Below are positions 47,131 through 58,300 of a DNA stretch of 64,000 nt, in pieces; positions within the stretch are counted from its first letter, which is position 1, and every line of letters begins with the position of its first letter. The notes beneath the pieces were generated by a model. The model ran no database searches, was not told the origin of the DNA, and worked only from the letters and a program-made list of their open reading frames with translations. Origin of the DNA: Coniochaeta sp. PMI_546 (Eukaryota > Ascomycota > Sordariomycetes > Coniochaetales > Coniochaetaceae); NCBI GenBank assembly GCA_021432605.1, contig MU271152.1:682001-746000 (forward strand), read 5' to 3'. Position numbers and translations under genes: made by a program.

Positions 47131-49351
47131 CTTGGTTGAGGTTGAGCCTGGCAATTTTTAAACGTTGTGAGGCTGAGGTCAGTCGGAGATCAATGTCAGA
47201 TGATCGAGAGGAATGCGTGGGCATCAATGTTGTTGCCGACAAGCTGCTAGTTACGTGGGTTGTCCGGGGGGTCTGGGCCTTGAAGAAACACCCTGGGCTT
47301 AAGTTGTAAAAAGACAACGAAGTATCATTAGACGCATCATGCTCGTGAGCATCTAGAAGTTGAGTGAGATCTTCTTTTTGTAGCGCGGATGTGCTAGTTG
47401 TGTTTGTGAGGAGATGGTCACATAGGTTGTTTCTTACCACCTCAGCTATAACGTGACGGGAATCTTGCACTGATACTGAGGGCTGAAGAACAAAAGAATG
47501 TTCCGGAATGAGGCAGGTCACTTGACACCGCTTTGAGATGTGTTCAGGAACTCGAGCTCGACCGCGCTTTCCGTGTATTGCGATACCTGGTGCTCTGGCA
47601 ACCGAAGGCAAGGACGGTTGGCGGGTATCCGCACTCCTTACGATATCACCTGCCTTAGGACGTTCTCACCACTTCAAGTGATTATTTGTTTCTACACTAT
47701 ATCTGTTTCGTCAGATTATCATCTTAGAGTTAGCTTGGTTTGCGGTCACGAACTTCTGGAAGGCCAAGATCTTTAATCCCAGAAGTACTATCGTCAAGAT
47801 GCGCATATTACGTGGAGCCATCTTCACAGCATGATGTGTTCTCGTATGCTTGGCACAAATGGGCAACTTATCACAAAGCTTCAAGTGGAAAGGTTGATGT
47901 TGTGTAAGGTAGCCTGTCGTGCAGCCTTGGTTGTAGTAGGCGGCAGTCCCTGGTGGTCGTCAATACAGGCAAGTAACCGTCTGTCCGGCCCAGACTTCCA
48001 AGGATAGGTAGCTACTCTGGCAGCATTCTTTCAAGGGGAAGAACGCATGCTCGTGGATGTCATAATGATGCAATCGCTCAAACATAAGAAGAAGCTGATG
48101 TCAGTACTTCTACGCAGATGCTCTTCAACATAGAATCTCTCAAGCTGGAACACATAGCAGATGGATGGTGCTGCCCGGCGCCAGCTCCACACATAAACGG
48201 TGCAGGCCCCAGGCTCGACAAAATGTGTTGGACGATTATTTTCCAGTGGAAGAGTGTCTACACGTGTAATGCATCAAGTGAGAGGCGATGGGCTTAGGCG
48301 ATGGGCTTGTTAAGTCGAATGACGGTCGTTGAAGCTTCGTTGTCCGTTGGCTTGGATGTTTGAGGTTTCAAAGGACCAACCAATGGCATCTCTGCACAGA
48401 ATCCACACCCGCCCCTAACACATCTGAACCCCTTGTTTACCCCTGGGGCGACGCTCATCTTCTCCAAGACTCCAACAAACGCCCCGCTCTCCAGTCCTTT
48501 CGCCTTGGTATACTACCTTACGCTGGGCGAAGACCATGTCGTCCGCCAAAATAATTGCAGTCCGATGTGAGCATCATAATGCATTGATGGCTAACAATCC
48601 CTTGCGTCTTTCGGTTCTTAGTTCAACTGGTGATGGATCTTGGTTGCTGTAGGCCATGCCTCTTCCTAACCGTGATGCTTCCTTTGAAGACAAGCCACCG
48701 CAGTCCCTACTGCGCATTATGAGTGCTGAATTTATCTTCTAGGTTCTGCTGGGCAGCCATGCACATCACAAGGCCCTCCCGATCCTGGCGGCAATCTGTT
48801 TGCTACAGCGGTTCTGGGTTCCAGCAATCCTACCCAACCTCAGGGCGGGAAAGAGCCGCATTTCTGTTGTCCCACGCGAAAACCGGGGAACTTCTCCCTG
48901 TCCTTCATACTTCTGAAACAGCATGGCGCCGCCTTGTAAACCCACTATGCACCACTGGCCCATCATCAATCTCGCCATACCCTTATAGATCTGGGTTCTG
49001 GTAGATCTTGGCGCATCTCGGTCACATCAGCCCAAGACCCAAGTGGGCTCAGGGCAAGGGCAGGCCTAGATAAACGCGCAGAAGATAATGAGTTGTGTTG
49101 GTGGCATGGCATGTATAAGAGCGACTGGGTATCCTCTTCCTACCATCATGATACTCTGCTCTTACCAGGCGCGCGGAGACCTTTTTCTCTACAGACATTC
49201 CTTTCGTCAGCTCTTCAGCTTTGTCGTTCATTCGTTTCTTCATTGACTGAAGATTATTGCTTTTGTCCTACAGTATCCATTCTATCCGCGAGTCGGCTCA
49301 ACTTCGAGATCTCCTCCTGACATATCCGTTCGACTTTAACAAGCCGCTACT
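47131..49351. other. 2.2-kb gene-poor divergent region
   Basis: It contains the upstream region of the YTH gene (probably including its 5' untranslated region) and the promoter of the AA9 gene. A reverse frame at 47114-47611 runs into the YTH start but in another phase and is not supported. I see no repeats or other genes. Confidence 0.5.
49114..49120 (+). promoter_or_regulatory. Candidate TATA box of the AA9 gene
   Basis: TATAAGA lies 232 bp before the ATG, implying a 5' untranslated region of roughly 200 bases if used. Confidence 0.45.
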
Positions 49352-50374
49352 ATGCACTCCGCCACTTCCAGAACTCTCCTGGCCGCTCTGACAGGCGCTG
49401 CCACTGTCATTGCCCACGGCCACGTTGACGATATCATCGTGAACGGCGTCTTCTGGCAAGGCTTCGATCCCACCAAAATGCCCTACATGCCGGATCCGCC
49501 AACGGTTGTCGGCTGGACAACGGAGCAGAGAGACAACGGCTTTATCGCCCCAGATGCATTCGCTTCGGCGGATATGATCTGCCACAGGGATGCAAAGAAT
49601 GCAGGCGGCCACGCGGTAGTTGCTGCTGGTGACAAGGTGTTCATCCAGTGGAACGGGTGGCCCGAAGGCCACCATGGTCCGGTTATCGACTACTTGGCCA
49701 ACTGCGGTGACGCTGGGTGCGAGACGGTTGATAAGACCAGCCTCAAGTTCTTCAAGATCGACGAGGTCGGTCTGATCGATGGCTCTGTGTCGCCGGGTAC
49801 GTGGGGTTCGGATCAGTTGATTGCAAACAACAATTCTTGGCTGGTTGAAATCCCACCTACCATTGCTCCGGGTTTCTATGTCCTCCGTCACGAGATGATT
49901 GCACTCCACAGTGCGTTTGACTCGAATGGTGCTCAAGCCTATCCTCAGTGCTTCAATTTACAGATCACCGGCGGTGGTAGCGACACCCCGGCTGGTGTTG
50001 CTGCCACAGATCTGTACAGTGCCAACGACCCTGGTATCCTGCTCAACATCTACTATCCGCCTCTCTCGACCTACACCATTCCTGGACCAGCCCTGTATAC
50101 CGGCGCAGTGAGCATCGCGCAAGCAAGCTCCGTAGCGACAGCTACCTCCACGGCGGTGACGGGCTCTGCAGTCGTTGCTGCACCTACCAATGCCGATGTT
50201 AGCACAGATGTGGCTGCGGCTACACAGACGCCGACCGCGAAGGCTGACGCCGCTGCCACTCAGGCGCCTACCGTGACTGCTGCTCCGGTCAAGCCAGCTA
50301 GCATCGAGTGTGATGGTCCAAGGACTCGAACTGTCACTGTTCGTGCGCATGCTCGGGATATTCGCGGGCTCTAG
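49352..50374 (+). CDS. AA9 lytic polysaccharide monooxygenase (GH61)
   Basis: A single exon of 340 residues. The signal peptide ends at Ala21, so the mature chain begins HGHVDDIIVNG, with His22 as the copper-binding first residue. The second histidine of the brace lies in GHHGPVIDYLANC, and the axial Tyr is in the QAYPQCFNLQ motif that also supplies the conserved Gln. Cysteines in CHRD, ANCGDAGC and YPQCF fit the AA9 disulfides. The enzyme oxidatively cleaves cellulose or related glucans outside the cell. After about residue 230 comes a Ser/Ala/Thr-rich low-complexity tail with no carbohydrate-binding module and no clear GPI signal. Confidence 0.94.
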   Translation: MHSATSRTLLAALTGAATVIAHGHVDDIIVNGVFWQGFDPTKMPYMPDPPTVVGWTTEQRDNGFIAPDAFASADMICHRDAKNAGGHAVVAAGDKVFIQWNGWPEGHHGPVIDYLANCGDAGCETVDKTSLKFFKIDEVGLIDGSVSPGTWGSDQLIANNNSWLVEIPPTIAPGFYVLRHEMIALHSAFDSNGAQAYPQCFNLQITGGGSDTPAGVAATDLYSANDPGILLNIYYPPLSTYTIPGPALYTGAVSIAQASSVATATSTAVTGSAVVAAPTNADVSTDVAAATQTPTAKADAAATQAPTVTAAPVKPASIECDGPRTRTVTVRAHARDIRGL

Positions 50375-51239
50375 TCTAGTGCTCCTGGCGTTTTCGAGAC
50401 TAGCAGGTTGTAACCTTGGGTGCACGCAACTTCTTCTTCCTGTATATAGTTCCTTCTCTTCTCGTGTCTGTTGACATAGCTTTACTACCTTTCAGTCTAT
50501 GTGTAAATAGTTAGATCTGGCTGCGGACCTCACCATTCTCATGTGTGGAGGCAGTGGTGACGCGGCGTCATGAACATACATTGCCTTCTTCGCCGCAGTT
50601 TGGGTTTCCAGTAAGCTGGTTCCATCATTGTTTGGTCTTATATGTCCAGTCCTTTCGTTGATTCCGTGTATTTATGATAACGACTTGCACCGGTTTATTG
50701 CCCTGCTCCTCGATCAGAAACCGGGTAACATCCTCGCCTGCTGAGGCAAACTTTTCAGATTGATTGTGCAGGAGCTCCATGAGACCTGCGGGCCATTCCG
50801 TGGTGTCCGTGGTTGACGATCAAGATGGTAAATAAATTTCCCGGTTTGGCGACAAATTTATCCGCAAATGGGATCAATTCCCATCATTAACCCGCTGCCA
50901 TGAATCCCCCAGATTCTCCAAACCAGATTGCCGATATCTCGCATTCATCCAGACTTCTCACATCCCCCAGATGAACGCATCGCGGTTGCCCCGCAAAGGA
51001 GCTCCCTGCAATGCTACACATATTACAAGTCCACCAATCCGTCAACAGCTGTGGCTGCTAGTCATGGCGCTGTCCTCAATGCAGAAGAAGCTGGAGATGA
51101 AACCCCCTGGCATGAAGTAGGCCGAGAGATGAGGCTCAATGCTACCGTCTTGCCATATAAAGAGCGGCTTGACAACAATCCGCGCTGATCGCCAGCCTTG
51201 GCATCTCCCTCAACGACATACGACAGAGTCAGGTTCAAG
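50375..51239. other. Intergenic/promoter of the pectin methylesterase gene
   Basis: An 865-bp gap between two forward genes for secreted wall-degrading enzymes. A TATAAAG lies at 51156-51162. No gene is supported. Confidence 0.55.
51156..51162 (+). promoter_or_regulatory. TATA box of the pectin methylesterase gene
   Basis: TATAAAG lies 78 bp before the ATG, at a normal core-promoter spacing for filamentous fungi. Confidence 0.6.
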
Positions 51240-52341
51240 ATGAAGTGCCTCCTCCTCGCCATCCTTGCCGGCTTCGCCCTTGCCACAAGCCGCACAAGTC
51301 CACCAGCAGGCTGTCTCTCCGTCGGACAATCGACCGGCGACTACAGCACCATCCAAGCAGCCGTCAACGCCCTGGACACCACCTCCGCCAATCCACAATG
51401 CATCTTCATCAATCCGGGCACATACGTTGAGCAAGTCCTCGTGCCCGCCCGGAAAGCCCAACTCTCCGTCTACGGCTATACCCTCGACACATCTGGGTAC
51501 GCAGCCAACACGGTCACCATCACGGGCAACAAGAGCCAGAAGCTCAACATTTCCAACGACGAGACGGCCACGCTGAGGGTGAAGAGCGTCAACTTCAGGC
51601 TGTACAATGTGAACGTCAACAACTCGTTCGGGAAGGGCAGCCAGGCTGTGGCCGTGAGCGCGTACGCGGATAGTGGGTATTACGGCTGTGCGTTCACCGG
51701 GTTCCAGGACACGCTGCTTGCGCAGACAGGGAATCAGGTTTATGCCAGGACCCTGATTCAGGGGGCGACGGATTTCATCTTCGGGCAGCACGCGCCGGCT
51801 TGGTTTGAGAAGTGTGATGTGAGAGTGTTAACCGCCAGCATTGGGTATGTTACTGGTAAGTGGATCGTCCTATTGCTTCTGTTTTGCCTCCCCGCCTCCT
51901 TTGCACTTGGATGGTGGACGTACCTGTGACCGGCAGCCGAAAGCGCCCAGACTTGGTTGCTAATGCTCAACAGCATCCGGACGGGCGTCGGCGACCGATC
52001 CGAATTACTACGTGTTCAATGACTGCAATGTTGCTGCAGCGGACGGGAATGTCGTAACGGATGGTGCTTATTATCTTGGCCGGCCGTGGTCCATGTATGC
52101 GAAGGTGGTGTTTCAGAGGAGTGCTCTGAGTGCGGTCATCAACCCAGCTGGATGGCATATCTGGAACGTCGGTGACGAGAGGACGAGCAACGTGACGTTT
52201 GCCGAGTTTGGCAATACCGGCGCTGGATCAGTTGGACCAAGGGCAAACTTCTCGACTGCTTTGAGCAAGCCTGTCAAGATCCAGAGCGTGCTTGGGTGCG
52301 GGTATGCCAAAGCTGGGTACTTTGATGCGAGTTACATGTAA
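51240..52341 (+). CDS. Pectin methylesterase (CE8)
   Basis: Two exons (51240-51855 and 51974-52341; intron 118 bp) give 327 residues. The intron restores IGYVTASGRASATDPNYYVFN. A signal peptide (MKCLLLAILAGFALATS) directs secretion. The right-handed beta-helix family shows its active-site motifs: GCAFTGFQDTLLAQ (Gln and catalytic Asp), GATDFIFGQHA (nucleophilic Asp) and YLGRPW (Arg, Trp). The enzyme removes methyl groups from plant pectin. The frame upstream of 51240 lacks an ATG. It follows the AA9 gene on the same strand, suggesting a plant-associated lifestyle. Confidence 0.94.
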
Positions 52342-55300
52342 GATGTACGGGACGGCCTTGCTGCGGAGGACTTGAGTCTCTCGAATTCTCAAGTAAGCCT
52401 GGCTCGAATGGGTGGAGGCTTTATGGACGGACTTGCCTCGCTCGAGGTGACTACCCTAATTGCAAGAAAAAGGGGAGGCATGGTGGATTGTCGTCAGGTC
52501 TACTGTGCTTCCTATGTTCAAACTTCTTGACTTGCTCCAGACTCTCCCCTGTCACAATCGCAACCACCTATCTTTGACGTCACAGCGACCGTGTCGCAAA
52601 TATCGTGTGGATCGACTCAATTGCGCTCACTCTATTACTCGGCAGGAGATGAACTTCCAAGACCGAGAAAGAAGCGTCGATAGCTACTCGGAGCAGGACT
52701 ATCACACGACCACCTAGGGGTTCAAGGCGTTTCGTTCGTATCACGACAATTTAGAGCTTAAGACCCTGATACCGCACTTTGATTCTAAAATCGTTTCAAA
52801 ACTAGAACAGCAGAAAGAAGAAAAACATGTTCTTCGCTAGAGGCAGAACGTCTGACTGAATCACCACCCTGATTTCCTCAAGGCGGCTCTCTCGAAGTTT
52901 CGAAGTCGGAGCACCAAACAAAACGCTCTGAGGCAGCCAATGACTTGAGATCTGCCTTGATTGTCCTCTGATGAAAGATTCATAGCAGCTCGCCGCAGCT
53001 TTAGACAGACGGCATATGTTTGAAGAGGACTCTGGTGCTCAACGACTCTCCTACTCAACCGAAGACTATGACATACTGTGCACTGTTTTGAGGGGCGGAG
53101 GTTGGCGTCTCTAACTTGCAGGAACCCCGGAGGGCAAGCAAAGCCGACTCCCCATCGTATTCTCGAGTTCTCAGCCTCGCAACCACGGCGAGAAACGGCA
53201 AGAGAAGCCGATAAAGAAGATCAAAGCGATTCCACATCGAGATGTCTCACCTAAGATCCGACAAGGTTCAGTTGCGTAACAAGAAAAGAGCAACGGCCTG
53301 GGATATCAAGAGCCGTTGGTCCAAGCTTCGGCAGCAGATCCGGAGCCACAGGAAATTTCCGAGATCACGCCGCTGCACCGTTAGCTCCCTTGCACCTGCT
53401 GGATGCCCGTTGAAGAAAAGAGCGGGTCTCGAAACGGTGAGCTTCACGCTAACCATCAGCCCTCTTGGCGACTTCGTCCCACATGCCACCTCCCAACTTG
53501 TTCGAGACCAGAACTTGGCAGTCTCTCAAGCCGGACACCATCATGAGATGAACGATAGGTCTGTGCGAGATTGTACTACTGAGAGACCCTTTGATACGGC
53601 TTCGAATCATCGGTCATCAACTGTCAAAGTGTCGCTGTCGAGGACAATGGCCTTGACGAGGTAGCAGCGGAAGCTGAGATGCCCAGCTCCAAGCGAGCTG
53701 AAGAAGTCATGACATTTCTGAGTACCAGGTACAAAGGGGTGGTGCGGAGTGCAGCCTGCAGAAGGGTCAAGTCCTCCAGACCTGGGACTGGCCCAACGCC
53801 TCCTCCGGCAACTGGTCTTGCAGAAGCGAGCAGACACAAACCTGGACTGGGGTTCGATGTGGACAAACTGAGGTGGCAGGCAATCTCACACCGAAAGTGG
53901 ATGCGCCAGAGGACTTTGCAGCAATTCATTGTCGACGCCAATGCAACGGCGGCACAGACAACAACCTCCGCCTTTTCCTCCCTTGCGCGTCGTCTCGGGC
54001 CATGCGGCCTGAAATGCAACCTCCATGTATGCGAAGTAGCAGGTACCTCGCCTCTACCCCTCATGTTGGAAGCTGTCTTCGAATGGTCACATCACCGCCC
54101 ATTCGCACATCGGTGCCTGCAAACTTCAGCGAGCTTCCTCCGCTATTCTACAGCAAAGGTCAGGTGAGGTGTGTGCGTGACAGTCGTTATTAACTAGTCG
54201 TGTCTGCTATTGCAGTTTCATATACAGCTTCGAAGAGACACCCCACAGTCGGTCAGCTCATGCCGAGAACCATTCTGCGAGACCAGCTGCCTGCTCCGCA
54301 CCGTAAAGCTTCCCCTCATCACGACACCATCGCCGGGGCGTGGACCGCCTAACTGAATGTATATCGGACCATTATCACCAATTACCAGCTCCCAATGTGG
54401 TGCACAACTCCGTTGCAATCGATATGAAGTGCATTCCCGCAATATAAAAAATGCCCACTGACAATAACAAGAGCATCGCAAGAGTCAAACGCACATCTAA
54501 TTTTACTCACAAACACATTCCAGCGGCAGTGACACCGCAGCACCGCGTCCCTTCCCCGGCTTCGGATCCTTGCCGGACACAGGCCATCGGCAAGCAGGGG
54601 GCTTCCTTGCTCTCCTTGACATCCGCGAGCCGTCGTTACATCGCGCGCAAGTAGCTTCGAACGCCAATCAAGTCGCCGACACGATCAGGTGTCTGCCCCG
54701 GCCACCCAGGCCAGGCCTGGAGAGGAACCACACAGGGCGCATCGCTTGCCGAATGTGACGCATCTGACTTCGGCCAAATCTATCCGAGAGATGAGATGAG
54801 AACGACAGCGTAATATCAGTGCTTTGAAGCACCACGACATCACGAGTCGATACCTTTTCATTTAATTGTTGAGTGCTAAGCGCAATTTCTCGTACTCGGA
54901 CGTCGCGGTGAACGGGCCAAGAACCACGGGAAGTGGGCGGGCCGCGGTCTTGGTACGACGCTGGAGTTCGGAACCGCAGGTCTGAACATTGGTTGGTACG
55001 TCGGCATGCCCCGTAACCCGCCGGACAGACTGTTGGACCTCTCCGTCTCCGGGGTTCGAAATTGAACCGTCCACAGTTTCTATTTCCAGCCCAGAATCTG
55101 GACCTGTCAGGTCCAGCCGACCGTTGCACAACAGCATGTATGTGCGACACGTCACTGTCGAAGCCACTTGCGTAACGGGACCTCGTGCTTTTGGGTGCAG
55201 CATTGACTTTGTCTGACGGTTTCCCGGCCCCAAGTTAGTACATCGTTACACCCTAATGATGAAGGCTACTTGATAGCACCACGAGAGAGTCCCAGACTCG

Positions 55301-58300
55301 GCATATTCAGGAAGTACTCTGGTCTGTCTTAGTACCAATATATTTGATGATTGTTATTCAACAAGGCGGTTTTGTTACCAGTCTGCAAAGGACTTCCTGC
55401 CGCGCCGACATCGAGAGAGACACAGGCGTAAAAAAGCAAGACATCAAGCGTAAAAGCAAGAAATCGCATGGACATCAGAATTAGAAAGTAGCTACAGTAT
55501 CAAGAATTATAACCGCTCACCAAAGAGTGCCGTTACTCGTTGGTGTTTACAGTAGCTTCAGGGGCTCAGGGGCTGTCCATAACATAACATCTGAGCTAAC
55601 GCCTCAGCAGCTGTGGCTCTGACGTGCAGTACTAGCAAATAAGACTTGGCAGGCCTGAATGACTCTATTCCGTACTCGACTGTGAAGGATGACACGCTCT
55701 TTCATTCACGCAATATGTTATGCCCTCTAAAGTACTGTTGCAGTTGCATGGAGACATTGACACCACATACGACGTTGTTAGCATCTTAACTTCGTCCTCG
55801 GCCATACAGTGATAAGCTAGACCTTAACCCATCTGATAAGATCATCCGTGATATACTCGCAGCATCTACAGTCTACAGGGGCAGGGGGGGAGCTAAGGCG
55901 GCTCCCGAGGATGATCCGTGGTACGCCTCCGCAGTCCCAGATGGATCAAGGAGTGGTCGGCCAGAGTCCATCCGCCAGACGATTTGGTCCTGCCTCTACA
56001 TGCACACCAGGGCGGACTGTCTATTCACACATCGAGGGTGGACAACAGACTCCACGCACGGGTGTCTGCTATAGAGGGTTTCTGCAGGACTCGAAGCGAA
56101 AGGTCCGATGAAACGAAACGACCAAGATGGTGGCGAGCGTCGGCCGTCATGCCTGTCCGTGCACGCTGGCAGAGGATGGTTGAAGCAAGCTCGGAACCAG
56201 TGACACGACGGAGAACCTATGCGTGAGGCTGTTTCGAGCCACGAGTGCCTTAGTCTCGCAGCTTCGAAACGTCCACCCACCTGTTGTTCACCACCTGGCG
56301 GCCTCTCGAAGAGCCTGAAACATAAGAAGGGGAAGTTTACATGCTTAAAAGAGGCAGTTATAAGGCTTGATTGGGATTGCAGAGCGTTAAGAGGGGTAGC
56401 AGATGCCTAGGAAGGGCATTGTGCAGCTCTGCACAGGCTGTGAACCGTAGATGGAGAAGTTTGGGTCTGATGATGCAGGGCAGTCAGGTACTTGCAGAAT
56501 AGGTGTGTGAGCTCGAAGGATGACAGAAGATAGTATGAAACAGGAACACAAACGAACTAACATCTTGAATTGTCTGAAAGAATAGCTCGATGCTCGATGA
56601 TTGCTGCGCGGAAGTAGGATTGCTCAGCACCTGCCTTGGTCAGCGATGAGTACCTTAGAAGTGTAAAAACATAGGTGGTGTTAGTGGGTTAGAACGAAGA
56701 CCTCTGGGCACCTGGTAGCAAATGCCACGATACAGAGCCACAATACTCTCTCCTGTGCCCGGGCCGTTCCAGCTTGGAGAGATCTCCGACAGTCCAGGGG
56801 CGGTCCCAATGCTTCCCGCAGTTGTAGCGTCTGTGAACTGAGGCGAGCCAGACTTGGGAATATGTCTTCAACCACGGTGCCCCGCAAGGTGTCTTGAACT
56901 TCTGGTATAACAGTCGAGCTATATGTCTGGCAAGAGGCATTAGCTTTCTCTACTGGGCTATGTCTTCCCATAGTATCTTATCCATGATCTTACCCCCTTC
57001 GCGGTCTGGTACGAGCAGACACGGTGGGGATATCACGAGATGTCTGAAAGCCAAATCTTCGCACCTTTAGAACTCAATGCTAAACTGGCGTCATCATCGC
57101 GTACAACTTCGTGACGCCTTCGGTCTAGACCTGGACAGACTGCGTCCGACGCTTGCCCGTACAGGGTACGCCCAAACTCTCGGCCGAAGCCAGCCAACTC
57201 CTCTCTACCTTCGATCACTAGAGAAATGCACTGCTGATTGGGCCCCACTGGTGTCATGAGGTCTCCAGGCAACATGTGGGCGGAGTTGTGTCTTGATCTG
57301 ACTTGACGGAGTGGACACGGCCTTATCTTGGGTGACCGTCGAGCTTGATATCGATGTCCAGATTAAACTGGCCACATCCTGCGAGCTGCCCAGGCGGGGA
57401 ATGTCTGGATACCATCCACATATATCACACCGGTGTGCTGAGCGTGCCGCTGTGGAGTCGGGCCAAAGGCCGTCGAAAACCGGAATGCCCTGTTGGACAA
57501 CCACCTGTATGTTACCTGGTACAGCAACAGCATACTTAGAATCCGAGGCGTAAGTGAGGTCAAGGACAGGAACTGATTGTTATGCAGGAAACGACAATAT
57601 CAGATTCGACATTGTTGTTTTGTCGAAGAGCCTCACGCCGCTTCGTTATTAACTGCAGCAATAGAGTCCCCTGGTTAATCTTATGCAACGATATTTTTGG
57701 CTCACGGGACGGAGACGGGCTGGGGCGAGTAGGTGTGCAATAACGGGACCGAGATTGACGACCACATTGCGCTGAGGAAGCTTAATCCATTCCAGGAATA
57801 CAGGACAGTACCTCAGGAAACGAGCTTCTCAGGGCTGCAAGCGATGCAGGTTCGGTACGGAAAGCGATGGAAGACGATGGATCAAGGTCACGGTCACCAC
57901 ATGACGGTCTGAGAGACTCGAGAAAAAAGGAATCGCCCAAAAGCTATACCCGCGACTGGCATTTGATGTTAAGCGTGTACCATCTCCACGAAGAGCACAG
58001 CACAGCACTGCATGTGATGGGCCGGTCCCGGCTCCATGGTGGCGCGTCGAACGGGACGAGTTCGTCTCCTGACCTGGGGAATGTAAGAATAGGAAGGTGT
58101 ACAGGGAAAGGATGCAGGAGCGCGGCTTGATATTGGTATCCAGTCTCAGCGACTCCAGGCACCAGAGAATAATGACCACTATCCTCCTCAAGCTGCTCAT
58201 GCACATGGGGTACCAAGCACTCGAGGTCTACCGCACAGAAGCACTAGACCCGACTGTGGGTTCTGCCACCGGAATTTCAAGCGACACGGGGCTATCTTGG

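Noticed and set aside
47114-47611. 166-codon reverse frame upstream of the YTH gene
   Set aside because: Overlaps the YTH start in another phase; more likely 5' untranslated sequence.
53242-54167. Pair of forward frames in the right-hand region
   Set aside because: Joining them needs no convincing intron and the product resembles nothing I know.
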